IMG/VR virus record: IMGVR_UViG_3300021087_000044
Coordinates: 1 to 33,057 of that record
DNA from: a virus
Length of the DNA: 33,057 nt
Strand: one strand, 5' to 3'
A program made the translations under genes and the position numbers. The notes below the pieces were generated by a model. It was given only the letters and a program-made list of their open reading frames with translations. It was not told the origin of the DNA and did no database searches. Positions 6,581-15,967 of the stretch are shown one piece after another. Numbering within the stretch: position 1 is the stretch's first letter; every line of letters begins with the position of its first letter.

Positions 6581-8046
6581 TACGCAACCCTCTTCCAAAA
6601 TGTGTACGTTGCAGAACCTAATGATGCTAGCACTGTTAAACCTGTATATTGATTACTATAAATTCCAGTATATTGATTACTATACATACCAACATAAAAC
6701 ATACTATAAAATCCTTCGAATCCTGCTGAATAAATGCCTTCAAATCCTCCGGAGTATATTCCTTGGTAACCTTGTGAATATAATCCTTCATATTGGTTTG
6801 AATAAAAACCTGCATACTGGTTTGAATATTGTCCTGAATAAATGCCAGAATATACACCAGAAAATATACCAGAAAATATACCGGAATAGATTCCTGAATA
6901 AGTGCCTGAATATGTACCAGTATATGCTGGGCCTTCAGATGAACCTCTAGGGTTAGGGGATTCTCCGCCAGATCCATAAGTATGAATATAGCTTCCTTCA
7001 TAATCACCACGATAATCGCCCATAAACCCTGCTACATAAGTACCTGTATATGGTCCTTGGTAACCACCTTCATAACCACCTGAATATCCTTGTGAATAGA
7101 ATCCTTCATAACCTCGCGAATATATACCAAGAAACTGTCCCGAATATATACCAGTAAATTGTCCTGAATACATGCCGGTAAATTGTCCTGAATATAATCC
7201 TTCATATTGATTAGAATATATTCCTTCATATCCAGCTGAATATATTCCTTCATAACCTTGAGAATATATTACATTACCTGTATCCGTTAAATAATCTGTA
7301 TAACTTCCTGCTGCTGTCCATGTACCTGTTCCTGGTGCCGATGCTCCAGAAACCATTTCATAATGACCAATAGATTCAACATTAAATAAATAGTTTCTCC
7401 ATTCTGCTGCCAATTCTTTCATATCAGCATCAGTCATTTCCTGGACACCATCATTACCTGATCTATTATAAACAGGTCTTGAGCCAGAAGTGGATGTTGG
7501 TCCTGTTTTTCTCCACAATTTATAATCAGTTGAACTATCTGTGCCAGTTTGTCTATAAGTTTCTGTTAGAACATCACCACAATAAATCCATGTATCTGCA
7601 TCGGGCGCAGAAGTACCAAAATAATAACCACCAACGGGATAGGTAGTTGTTTTCCAATGATTAGCAACTCTAGCTAAAATAGTAGCTTGTAATTCAGCAG
7701 TAGTCATTTGCTGTAACTTGCCACCAGATGTAATCCATTTAGTGGGATAAACTACACTTGTAGTTCCAGCAGCGTTGGATTGCTCTTGTTGAATAGACCA
7801 GGAAGTTGTATCAAAATTACCAGCTGAAATAGGATGTTCTCCTACATCATCATTTCGGAGTCTATTATCAAACCCGCCGGCGTTCCCAGAGTTGTTTGCA
7901 TATGCAGTTACGTTACCTCGAACATTATATGTTTGATTAGAGGCGAACTCCTGCAAAACAAGCGGAACTATCATGTTGTCTATTTCTGTATCGGTCATTT
8001 GTTGGAGATCCGATCCAGTATTTATAACCTTTAACGGTGATGCCAT
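6580..8046 (-). CDS. Tyr/Gly octapeptide-repeat fibre-like protein (first paralogue)
   Basis: A 488-residue protein. The N-terminal half has three copies of an amphipathic motif: LQQMTDTEIDNMIVPLVLQ (14-32), LQQMTTAELQATILARVANHW (111-131) and VQEMTDADMKELAAEW (201-216). These alternate with TSAPDADTWIYCGD and SAPGTGTWTAAG strands, so it looks like a repeated domain of about 90-100 residues. Residues 258-355 and 375-470 are tandem [YF]xG[IFLM]YSxx octapeptides, separated by a GESPNPRGSSEGP linker. The C-terminus is YTFWKRVA. I recognise no catalytic motif. It follows a fibre-like gene and is coupled by TAATG to its paralogue. A receptor-binding or fibre-shaft role is plausible but inferred. 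A possible late promoter box lies just upstream. Confidence 0.78.
   Translation of the reverse strand: MASPLKVINTGSDLQQMTDTEIDNMIVPLVLQEFASNQTYNVRGNVTAYANNSGNAGGFDNRLRNDDVGEHPISAGNFDTTSWSIQQEQSNAAGTTSVVYPTKWITSGGKLQQMTTAELQATILARVANHWKTTTYPVGGYYFGTSAPDADTWIYCGDVLTETYRQTGTDSSTDYKLWRKTGPTSTSGSRPVYNRSGNDGVQEMTDADMKELAAEWRNYLFNVESIGHYEMVSGASAPGTGTWTAAGSYTDYLTDTGNVIYSQGYEGIYSAGYEGIYSNQYEGLYSGQFTGMYSGQFTGIYSGQFLGIYSRGYEGFYSQGYSGGYEGGYQGPYTGTYVAGFMGDYRGDYEGSYIHTYGSGGESPNPRGSSEGPAYTGTYSGTYSGIYSGIFSGIFSGVYSGIYSGQYSNQYAGFYSNQYEGLYSQGYQGIYSGGFEGIYSAGFEGFYSMFYVGMYSNQYTGIYSNQYTGLTVLASLGSATYTFWKRVA
6588..6596 (-). promoter_or_regulatory. Ribosome-binding site that fixes the start of the second repeat protein
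   Basis: The minus strand reads GGAAGAGGG here. Its GAGG core sits 8 nt before the ATG at 6580, and that ATG also shares bases with the upstream stop (TAATG). This argues for the ATG at 6580 over the in-frame TTG at 6598, which would begin within the site itself. Confidence 0.7.
6637..7275 (-). repeat. Tyr-Gly-Tyr-Ser tandem repeat block, paralogue 1
   Basis: A coding repeat with a 24-nt period. Successive protein units include GYEGIYSA, GYEGIYSN, QYEGLYSG, QFTGMYSG, QFTGIYSG and QFLGIYSR. A central linker encodes GSGGESPNPRGSSEGP. The next part shifts to a four-residue period (YSGIYSGIFSGIFSGVYSG), then returns to eight (QYEGLYSQ, GYQGIYSG, GFEGIYSA, GFEGFYSM). The arrangement mirrors the block in the neighbouring gene, linker included. 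Confidence 0.92.
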
Positions 8047-8058
8047 TTGTTTTCATCG

Positions 8059-8066
8059 TCTTTATA
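8059..8066 (-). promoter_or_regulatory. Possible T4-type late promoter before first repeat protein
   Basis: The minus strand reads TATAAAGA, seven of eight matches to TATAAATA. It comes directly after the TAA stop of the fibre-like gene and ends 12 nt before the ATG at 8046. The geometry (stop codon immediately followed by the box) is the same as at gp25. The short distance to the ATG and the mismatch keep confidence low. Confidence 0.33.
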
Positions 8067-9599
8067 TTACGGTCCGAGTCTCGTTCCGGATGAATCATAT
8101 ATCCCAAAAGCTACCCATGAACTTTCTCCGGTTGCGCCTCCACTTTTTAAAATATAATTAGCGGCGGCAGTTCCACCTGCAGTAGTTTTAAATGTGCCGG
8201 AATGAGTCATTGTACCATCATGCACTACAGCAGCATCAATATCCAAATCACCATCCATATCTATTGTACTTGTAAAATGAGCGGCACCATTGCTCTTCAA
8301 TCCATCAGAAGCAACCCATTTTCCATCTGTACTATTATATAATATACTGTGTACAGTGGCACCGGGTATTATCATACCACCGCCCGTTGCTTGAGCATCT
8401 GTATGACATTTCGCGAAATCAAGCGATCCAGTTCCAGCATATCCTGTTAATGTAAGTGTAGATGTTGTCGGTACTGAATTCACTGTATATATTGCTTCTG
8501 CCGTTAATCCAGAATCACCTGCATCAGTAATAAAAACTTTATCGGCGACAGATAATCCATGTGTTTCAGTTGAATTATTTCTCTGAGATGTAATTGTACC
8601 AGAACTAGCATCTGATTGACTAAAGATATTACTTGCTAATCCAAAGACCATTGTTTTATCTTCGGAAACCATAATAGTTGTATCATTATATGTTCTGGTT
8701 CCTTGAACAACTAAATTACCTGTTATAATTACTGTATTAGAATCTAACGTCATAGATTCTGTTGCAAAGTTAACATAATCATCAACAGCTACATTAGCCC
8801 AAGCACCTCCATCTATATGCGTATTACCCTTTAAATTAGTCCTATTTGTGAAGTTTACAGTGCCGGTGACGTTAGCTGTGCCTTCAACGTGTAACATCGC
8901 ATCACCAAGAGTTGAACCAGTTCCGATTGCTAGGTTACCTGATGTGCCTAGATTCATTCGTTCGGTTGATTGCGAAAGAGCATTACCAGTAAAGAATCTA
9001 ATTATATCTTCGTCACTTGCGTTGTCTGTAGTAATTTTTGTATCAGCATCTTGATCCTGTGGTTCTGCTAAAGGATAAAATAATGTTCCTGTATTTCCTT
9101 CAAATCTGCTTAAAGTTGTATTCCATCTAATTGCGCCAGTTACGCCTGCTCTTTCAGCAGATGTACCGGAAGGCAATATAATAGAGGCAGACGAGTTTGA
9201 ACCTACAATACCACTAACATGTACTGTTCCCCATCTCCATGTACTATTACCGAAATTCTTGTCGCCATCGGTATAAGGTATCGTATCAGAATCAACTCTC
9301 GCAGTAATTGTTAAAGTATCTGCGTTCGTATCACCAATATCGGTATTACCTTGTAAACTTGTTACTTTTGTTACCGTTAAGCCTGAATGTGTGAGTACAT
9401 CACCACCGATGACTGCCGACGCTTTAATTCCTATACCACCATTTGAAGTAATTGCACCTGTTGTATTAGATGTTGAATTGGTAGTATTAGAAATGTGTAA
9501 TACGTCTTTTCCACCCTGTGTTTGAGTGTACATCAAAAGTTGATTTGTACGTGTTCTCCATAAATCAAACGTATCTGATAACGCTACATTAGCTGCCAT
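8067..9599 (-). CDS. Tail-fibre-like structural protein
   Basis: A 510-residue Thr/Ser/Gly/Asn-rich, beta-dominated protein with no catalytic motifs. Near residues 90-200 it has strands typical of phage fibre proteins (YTDGDKNFGNSTWRWGTVHV; GAIRWNTTLSRFEG, the pattern common in marine phage fibre proteins). At about 290-330 it has GNLVVQGTRTYNDTTIMVSED, resembling the V.GTTT.VNSTTV.V.DK signature of cyanophage fibre proteins. The C-terminus contains GYAGTGSLDFAKC and ESSWVAFGIYD. The ATG at 9599 has AAGGA about 5 nt upstream and overlaps the preceding small gene by 11 nt. The likely place is a short or long tail fibre attached to the baseplate; which fibre cannot be said. Confidence 0.75.
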   Translation of the reverse strand: MAANVALSDTFDLWRTRTNQLLMYTQTQGGKDVLHISNTTNSTSNTTGAITSNGGIGIKASAVIGGDVLTHSGLTVTKVTSLQGNTDIGDTNADTLTITARVDSDTIPYTDGDKNFGNSTWRWGTVHVSGIVGSNSSASIILPSGTSAERAGVTGAIRWNTTLSRFEGNTGTLFYPLAEPQDQDADTKITTDNASDEDIIRFFTGNALSQSTERMNLGTSGNLAIGTGSTLGDAMLHVEGTANVTGTVNFTNRTNLKGNTHIDGGAWANVAVDDYVNFATESMTLDSNTVIITGNLVVQGTRTYNDTTIMVSEDKTMVFGLASNIFSQSDASSGTITSQRNNSTETHGLSVADKVFITDAGDSGLTAEAIYTVNSVPTTSTLTLTGYAGTGSLDFAKCHTDAQATGGGMIIPGATVHSILYNSTDGKWVASDGLKSNGAAHFTSTIDMDGDLDIDAAVVHDGTMTHSGTFKTTAGGTAAANYILKSGGATGESSWVAFGIYDSSGTRLGP

Positions 9600-9822
9600 C
9601 TTTATCCTTTTCTAAAACTTTCATTAATAATTTTTCTATCTTATCCACAGTATTACTTAATCTATCAAGCTCTGCCCTATGCTCGGCTCGTTCTTTAAGA
9701 GCATTCTCAGCAGCAATCCGGGCTGATCTATGTCTATTTAGGGCAGTTTTATCTGTGGCTAAAAGTGCCTTTGAGTGTATGTCCCTGACAAAACGAGGGT
9801 CCTCGGTTTGTATCTTATTCAT
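9589..9822 (-). CDS. Small coiled-coil protein between baseplate and fibre genes
   Basis: A 77-residue protein. The N-terminus (DPRFVRDIHSKALLATDKTA) is followed by a long predicted helix with heptad-like hydrophobics (AENALKERAEHRAELDRLSN, then VDKIEKLLMKVLEKDKDG). Its ATG lies inside the last codons of the DUF4815 gene (8-nt overlap), and its stop lies 11 nt inside the fibre gene. Similar short proteins occur at this place in marine T4-like phages. I know of no assigned function; a fibre trimerisation helper or assembly chaperone would fit the size, coil and location. Confidence 0.72.
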   Translation of the reverse strand: MNKIQTEDPRFVRDIHSKALLATDKTALNRHRSARIAAENALKERAEHRAELDRLSNTVDKIEKLLMKVLEKDKDGS

Positions 9823-12800
9823 CCAACGCTATTGCTCTTAAATCTTTCAATTTAGGAACTTTTAAGGTACTAGTAGAAGTTATACATAACTTAATTGAAA
9901 ATGTTTTAAACTTCTTATAATTAGTTCCTGAATCATCAGTATAATCAATTGTATCATTTGGTGATTTAAATAAAAATTCTTTATAATCATCTTCATTTAA
10001 AGAATGGACAGAAGCTGCTGTTTCTTGTGATAATAAGATATAATCTCTATCATCAAATGCAGAGGGGTCATCGGGACTTAAAACTTTTGCATATGCATAT
10101 ATTTTAGCACTTTCTGGTTTATAAGCCTGAACGATAACTTTAATATCTTCTGCTTCAAAACCATCCTCAAGGTTAACTTTCCTTGTAATATATTTAGCAT
10201 TGATGGGTCCGCCTTGAGCATCTAACTCACTACTTACAACAACATTTGCGTAATTGGCACCAGTATGTCCTGTATCTGATATTGTTATTGTTGGGGTTTC
10301 TGTATAACCCGAACCGCCATTAGTAACTGTTGTGCCCGTAATGGTTCCGGCTGACAATGTTAATGCAATTTCTGCACCTGTTCCATTTCCGCCAGAAACT
10401 GTAGCTACTGCTGAAGATGTATAACTTGCTCCTGCATTAATAATATATATATTCGAATTTGCAAGAGCTGCATCATCAACATCATTTTCAATTGTAGTTA
10501 AACTAAATCTTGAAGTATCAATCAATGGCGAAACAAATTTTGAGGTAGATCTCATAGTAATATGTGCACTAAAACAATTTGCTGTATTAGACTGCATCAT
10601 CATTCGTTCTTCAAGATTGACATTTTTATCTTTTATACCTGTTACGTAATTCGTTGTTGAATATCCACCAGATGTATTAGTAGTCTTGAATGACAATCCA
10701 ATTGTTGTACTATCAAAATCCATCACTGTTGTATTAAATTTATATGCATCTATATAAACATTAGATGAGGCCCTATTTTGACTATGTGTATTAGACATCA
10801 AAATTATGTTGCCTTGATTTTGTGTTGTAAAATGACACCTATTAACTCTCATCATTAATGATTCACCTGGAGATATTTGTGGCATACCTGCATTAGTTGG
10901 TAAATACATTGTTTCAATATTTGGTTGCTTAGGTATTCTAATATTAGGACTGATAGATGCATCAGTTAAAGGACTTAATCCTTGTATAGCTGTCCATAAC
11001 TGATACTCAGAACTATTTGAAAGAATAACCAATGCATATTCATCACCTGTTAAATATACTGGTGCAGGAAATTCAAATGTTGTATAATGAGATGTATTTG
11101 AAGCGTCCGGAGCAGTTACTATAGTATTAATTTCTTCTGGTCTTTTTACTGCTTCACTGTGCGGAATAATAGTTCCTGAACTTGGATATCCATTAATCAG
11201 TGGTCTAAGTTGAATCGTTATAGGTAATTGTGGTGTTGAACTATTAGCTGTTGCTTTTTGTCTAAACCACAAATCTACTGATTTAATAAAAGCTCCTTCA
11301 GGATAATTACTCTTATTAACAATAAATGTTTGAGCCATTGGATCCATCCACTGAGATGAACCTTCAATTCTACTAGTAGGACTTGTTATTACATTTTCAT
11401 TAGTGACATCTTCTCTTCGTGAAACGGAAGGCCTAGTTGAAATCGAAGTTGGTTCTCTGCCATCTATTAAACCTCTTGCGGCGAAAGTACATTCTGCTGC
11501 CATAGTTGAATCTGGAACAGAATTTGTTTCTTGATCGGTAACTCTTAATAATCTTTCACCTGATTTGTGAGCTCCTGCTGGTAAAGAAAGAATACCTGCA
11601 AATTCTCCGGCTTGATTAGTCGACATATAATCTGCATGCCCTTTTGTAGGCACAGTTCTATTTGATACAACTCCGGAAACACCACTATTAGATGTAAGAA
11701 TAGTTGTTGAACCTGGTGAAAAAGTTTGATCTAAATCAGCATTATCACCATTAAGATCTAATGCTTTAACTACTTTAATATATGCTGTTGCGGTTCCACC
11801 TGAAGTAGTTAATTGTGGTAGTATAATTTGTGCGACGTTCGAACCTTCAGATATGGTTTCACCCAACATTAGATGTTTAGATGTATCAACACCATTAATT
11901 GTTAAGAATGGCATAGGATAAACGTTTGCTGATACATTATCCCCATCAAAAAATACATATACATTTGTTGTTGGCTTTAATCCTCTTGCTACAAAATATA
12001 TTCTATTATCATCTGGTGTATATTGAGAACCAAGTAAGTGCGCCTTCATCCAGAATGTCATGGAAATATCTGCTACTTTATTTCCTAATGATCTTTTAAT
12101 TGAATCTGGAATATTTTTTGAAGTTATACCTTTTCGTGTTTGTCCTTTGTTAATAAGATTTGCTTTTCTTATACCAACAGAAGTGGCACCAGCATCCTTA
12201 ACACTTATTTCTGGTTCTGGATTAATTTGTTCACCATGCCAATTTTTAGTCCAATTATCCCATTGTGATCCATGACCGGCACGATAATTTCCAAACTGCC
12301 AATTATCATTAACACCTTCAATATTAACTAATACTTCAGGACGGGATTCAGTATCATACCATGTATCTGAATCAGGATATGTTTTAATACCACCAGTAAA
12401 TTGAGCTAAACCAAAAGGATTAACTCCTTTATAAGTACTTGCTAATGGTTGATTTACTAAATTAGCAGTTGTATAAGGTAATGTTATTAATTCTTGTGCT
12501 GGAAAATGCCATTGAACATTATTACTAGAACCACCAATATCGGTCATCTGGAAAGTATAGTTATCAGTTTTAAATGGGGGTCTTAATTCATTCTTTTCAA
12601 TATCAATTGAATTCCTATAATCATTGTTTATAACATCCCCAATACCGTGACCTTTGAATCCGTCTACTAAAATACCATTTTTAAATCTATCACCGGCAGG
12701 ATTAAAGAGCGAGTCTTGTGTTGATCCACCAGAAATAGATGAAGCCGCGGCTTCTTTTTCTAACATTGATAATGCAGTATAATATTCTAAATTTTCTATT

Positions 12801-15800
12801 CTCTTTTCTAATTTACCAATATCTCTCATTGTATAACGTCTATTATCAATATACTTTGTTTTAATATCTTGAGTATTAAAAGTATATGGAGGAATAGTTA
12901 ATGTATACAACGTCATAGAATCGTCGTCATCCGGAGGAGCAACTGGTTCTAATGCTGGTACACCTTTAAGTACATTAAACTTCCTATCTTTAGAAAGGGT
13001 TAATTTATCTTTACGGCCCAAATAGTATTTAATATTAAATTGAAATGTATATTCGGGGTCTGGTGTTCCGCCAGCAGATCCCAACTGTGAAGAAGGAATC
13101 GCTTCATTATTAGATGTCATATCATTTGTAGTATTAGAACCTTTGTCATTATTAGCAGAATAACGTGTAGGTCTAAAATCTATACAATCTCTTAATTCAA
13201 TTTCTTCACCTGTTGTAGGACTTGTATATTTTGGAACAGCAGAAAAATTAAATCCTTTTCTTTTAACACCTTGTAGGTCATAATGGTATCCTGTATTTGA
13301 ACTTACGTCGGCATATGATGCAATTGAAAAATATCCAGCAAGCGCATCTTGAATTGGTGGTGTTAAAGCAGGATTACTAAAATGATCACAAATTATTAAT
13401 AGTTGTCCAGCAGGGGCTGGTTGACCAGGCTTTAATAAAATGGAAGCCCAATCATAATAATTATCTCGTTGTCCGTTATCTAAATCATATCTAGAAGTAG
13501 CATCTACGGCAGTTGTTGATGCAGCATCTTTAAGTGCTGTTATCATTGCTGAACTTACCGGTTGCGCAGCGTCTCCAGAATCAATTATATAAGCTATATT
13601 AACAACATCGGATATCATCAAGGTATCTTTTTTACCGGCCTTTTTATTAGGCTCAGCAATATGGACTTGACCTTTAGAAATAGTTGTATTTGAAGCTATA
13701 ACAGTTGTATTTCCAACTGTTAACGTTTTTGATCTTGGTGTTGCATTAGCTGTTCTAATAGTTGAAAGTACTTCTACTTGATATGCGCCACTTTTTGTAT
13801 TTAAATTTAATGTTGTTTGAGTAGCACTATCAATAGTTGCTGTTCTACCTGTGGATGCATCAAAATTTAATAACTGCCCTTCAGTTAATGCTTCTCCTGT
13901 TACATTATCAATCGGTGGATTGGCGGCATTGTCAATTGTTTTAACAGCTACTGAAAACAATTCTTTCGCAGTTGATGCAGACTGTGACCCTGATCCTATA
14001 AAAGAACCGGTTGATGTCGATACAGTTGTTGTTCCTGCCATCGGCACAGAAATTGATTGAAATGTTTTATAGGTATAAGTAACCCCGTCGGGTATAGTTG
14101 CCAAAGGTGAAAATGGTAATTGATATAATAATGTATTTTTACTTACGCCTGTTAATTGGGCTATTCCCTCAGGATCATTATTAAATCTTGATAATTTATC
14201 AATATCTGCAGATGTCGTTTTTACAACATAAGTTGTGTTCGCAGCAGTTAATTGATTTATATTTCCGTGCTTTACAACCATCGATCCTAAATCTTGAAAT
14301 TTAAAAGAAATAGTAAATGATGAATTTGATAATACCTTTTGTGATAGAGCAGTATTAGCTTTAACAGTATGTTGTGAACCTATAGCAATATATTCAGCAA
14401 TAGAAACTGTATCACTTGAAACAGTGGTACCATTCGTGGTATTAACAGTTACTACTGCACCTTTATATGCTCCATTTGCATATGATGTAAGTGCTGCTGG
14501 AACACCAATAGTTGTTAAATCATCACCTTCACCAGATACTTCACCGGAGATAGTTTTATCTAAACGTATGTCATATATTCGAGATGAATATACTGAATGA
14601 AAGTGTGTAGTATTAGATGCAGTTAGATCTGCTTGTTCCCAATCAAACGATCTTATTCTTGCTGTTCCCATCTTCGTTTGATTGTATTTTGTTAACGCAT
14701 TAGTATCATTTGACATAGCATTAACAGAAGCGGAAGGACAACAATGCAAATCCACCAATTCATGTTTGGATATATCGAAAGTACCTAAAACATTTTTAAG
14801 ATACAAAGAATTGCCATAATCTGATGCAACAATATAATCTGATACATCTGCTGTATCACGACCTCTTTCTACATCAATATATTGTGTTGCAATATTTTCA
14901 TATTCATAGCCTTTTACATAAGCTTTACCTGCTTCTAATCCGGCAGAGATTAAAGCAGTATTTCCATCTTTATGATTTCTTAATTGTATTCCAAATGGTC
15001 TTACAGTATATGAGCCTGATTCATCAAATGTTCTTCTGGCTAATGTTTTTTCAAGTTCCCCATAAATTGGAAACTTGGTTTCTGAAACTTTAACACCGGA
15101 TTCTAATCTAACTAATTCTATAAATTTTTCACCAGCATATTCTGTAAAAGTACTAGAAGTAGTTGTGACAGTTCCATCTGTAGCGGTAGTTGTTGTTGCT
15201 ATATCTAAAGATGTTAAAGTCAATGCCATTTTAAATCTATCAGCACCCGGTGCCGCATAGTTAGCAGTACCCTGTGCATTATCTAAAATGGACGAATCAT
15301 CATCTGTTTGAACAATAGATTCAGTAACTGTTAAACCAACTCTTTTTGTTGGAAAACCGCTATACTTATCTAAGGCAATAGTTTGGGCAGGATTTAAAAC
15401 AAAAAATCCACTTATATAAAAACATCCTTCTGTAATACTTGCAATAGATGATGTATTTTGAGCATACTGCACTCCAGAAGCACCACTTAAACTAACAGTA
15501 TTAGCTTGATATGGTGTTGTTTCTAAAGTGGAAATTGTTTCACCATCTAAAAAATTTCCACCGCCTAATTTAGAAAAAATTAAAGTAGGTTGATCCGATA
15601 CAGTAAGAGCTTCTGCTCTAATAACTAAACCTTTAGCACCTGATGTGCCTCCAGTAATAGTTTTACCTTCAAAAGAACCAACGGTCACAGTTGCAGCATC
15701 AAAAGCCGATTCTAACTTTAAAGAATTAACTTGTGTATTGAGTGTTACATCTCCACCAAAAACTTTACTACCTTCTTTGAAGATATGATCTCCGAACCTG

Positions 15801-15952
15801 GTAACTTGCTCTTGCAAGATGGTTTGCATTTGGGTAAGTTCCCTTGCCTGAACTGCGAAACCAGGTCTGAATAATATCCTATGAAAGCTTTTTGCTCCAT
15901 CAAAATCATCATAGTATGGTGCAATGTTAAAATTTGTTTTTACGCCTGACAC
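9815..15952 (-). CDS. DUF4815-family baseplate/tail structural protein
   Basis: A 2045-residue protein. The N-terminus matches the DUF4815 signature closely: RILFRPGFAVQARELTQMQT at residues 25-44, then QVTRFGDHIFKEGSKVFGG. Near 1317-1337 is YFVARGLKPTTNVYVFFDGD and near 1536 DPMAQTF, both features of large marine phage structural proteins. A glycine-rich GxGY beta module lies at about 1840-1890, and the protein ends LKDLRAIALDE. The start is GTG: in-frame stops (TAATAA) precede it directly and AAGG sits 6 nt upstream, so no other start is possible. It lies between gp8 and the fibres, where T4 has genes 9-12, so it probably forms the outer baseplate or a fibre-attachment arm. I do not assign a T4 gene number. 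Confidence 0.82.
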   Translation of the reverse strand: MSGVKTNFNIAPYYDDFDGAKSFHRILFRPGFAVQARELTQMQTILQEQVTRFGDHIFKEGSKVFGGDVTLNTQVNSLKLESAFDAATVTVGSFEGKTITGGTSGAKGLVIRAEALTVSDQPTLIFSKLGGGNFLDGETISTLETTPYQANTVSLSGASGVQYAQNTSSIASITEGCFYISGFFVLNPAQTIALDKYSGFPTKRVGLTVTESIVQTDDDSSILDNAQGTANYAAPGADRFKMALTLTSLDIATTTTATDGTVTTTSSTFTEYAGEKFIELVRLESGVKVSETKFPIYGELEKTLARRTFDESGSYTVRPFGIQLRNHKDGNTALISAGLEAGKAYVKGYEYENIATQYIDVERGRDTADVSDYIVASDYGNSLYLKNVLGTFDISKHELVDLHCCPSASVNAMSNDTNALTKYNQTKMGTARIRSFDWEQADLTASNTTHFHSVYSSRIYDIRLDKTISGEVSGEGDDLTTIGVPAALTSYANGAYKGAVVTVNTTNGTTVSSDTVSIAEYIAIGSQHTVKANTALSQKVLSNSSFTISFKFQDLGSMVVKHGNINQLTAANTTYVVKTTSADIDKLSRFNNDPEGIAQLTGVSKNTLLYQLPFSPLATIPDGVTYTYKTFQSISVPMAGTTTVSTSTGSFIGSGSQSASTAKELFSVAVKTIDNAANPPIDNVTGEALTEGQLLNFDASTGRTATIDSATQTTLNLNTKSGAYQVEVLSTIRTANATPRSKTLTVGNTTVIASNTTISKGQVHIAEPNKKAGKKDTLMISDVVNIAYIIDSGDAAQPVSSAMITALKDAASTTAVDATSRYDLDNGQRDNYYDWASILLKPGQPAPAGQLLIICDHFSNPALTPPIQDALAGYFSIASYADVSSNTGYHYDLQGVKRKGFNFSAVPKYTSPTTGEEIELRDCIDFRPTRYSANNDKGSNTTNDMTSNNEAIPSSQLGSAGGTPDPEYTFQFNIKYYLGRKDKLTLSKDRKFNVLKGVPALEPVAPPDDDDSMTLYTLTIPPYTFNTQDIKTKYIDNRRYTMRDIGKLEKRIENLEYYTALSMLEKEAAASSISGGSTQDSLFNPAGDRFKNGILVDGFKGHGIGDVINNDYRNSIDIEKNELRPPFKTDNYTFQMTDIGGSSNNVQWHFPAQELITLPYTTANLVNQPLASTYKGVNPFGLAQFTGGIKTYPDSDTWYDTESRPEVLVNIEGVNDNWQFGNYRAGHGSQWDNWTKNWHGEQINPEPEISVKDAGATSVGIRKANLINKGQTRKGITSKNIPDSIKRSLGNKVADISMTFWMKAHLLGSQYTPDDNRIYFVARGLKPTTNVYVFFDGDNVSANVYPMPFLTINGVDTSKHLMLGETISEGSNVAQIILPQLTTSGGTATAYIKVVKALDLNGDNADLDQTFSPGSTTILTSNSGVSGVVSNRTVPTKGHADYMSTNQAGEFAGILSLPAGAHKSGERLLRVTDQETNSVPDSTMAAECTFAARGLIDGREPTSISTRPSVSRREDVTNENVITSPTSRIEGSSQWMDPMAQTFIVNKSNYPEGAFIKSVDLWFRQKATANSSTPQLPITIQLRPLINGYPSSGTIIPHSEAVKRPEEINTIVTAPDASNTSHYTTFEFPAPVYLTGDEYALVILSNSSEYQLWTAIQGLSPLTDASISPNIRIPKQPNIETMYLPTNAGMPQISPGESLMMRVNRCHFTTQNQGNIILMSNTHSQNRASSNVYIDAYKFNTTVMDFDSTTIGLSFKTTNTSGGYSTTNYVTGIKDKNVNLEERMMMQSNTANCFSAHITMRSTSKFVSPLIDTSRFSLTTIENDVDDAALANSNIYIINAGASYTSSAVATVSGGNGTGAEIALTLSAGTITGTTVTNGGSGYTETPTITISDTGHTGANYANVVVSSELDAQGGPINAKYITRKVNLEDGFEAEDIKVIVQAYKPESAKIYAYAKVLSPDDPSAFDDRDYILLSQETAASVHSLNEDDYKEFLFKSPNDTIDYTDDSGTNYKKFKTFSIKLCITSTSTLKVPKLKDLRAIALDE

Positions 15953-15967
15953 TTATTACCTTATTGT

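Noticed and set aside
4777-7010. Long open frames on the plus strand and in a second minus frame across the repeat blocks.
   Set aside because: They mirror the 24-nt repeat unit in other frames, giving low-complexity Tyr/Ile/Leu/Asn proteins without ribosome-binding sites; the frame with the YxGxYS pattern is continuous with non-repeated N-terminal domains.
6637-7275. CRISPR-like array.
   Set aside because: The repeats are contiguous, in frame, protein-coding and variable, with no unique spacers.
8018-8025. Perfect TATAAATA on the minus strand.
   Set aside because: It lies inside the N-terminal codons of the first repeat gene, with no gene start close downstream; chance matches are expected in this composition.
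14824-15093. Plus-strand open frame of 89 codons.
   Set aside because: It lies antisense to the DUF4815 gene, is rich in Leu/Tyr/His from AT-rich complement codons, and has no plausible ribosome-binding site or recognisable domain.
9815-15952. Naming the 2045-residue protein gp9, gp10 or gp12 of T4.
   Set aside because: Position would allow it, but I see no sequence pattern of those proteins, only the DUF4815 signature.
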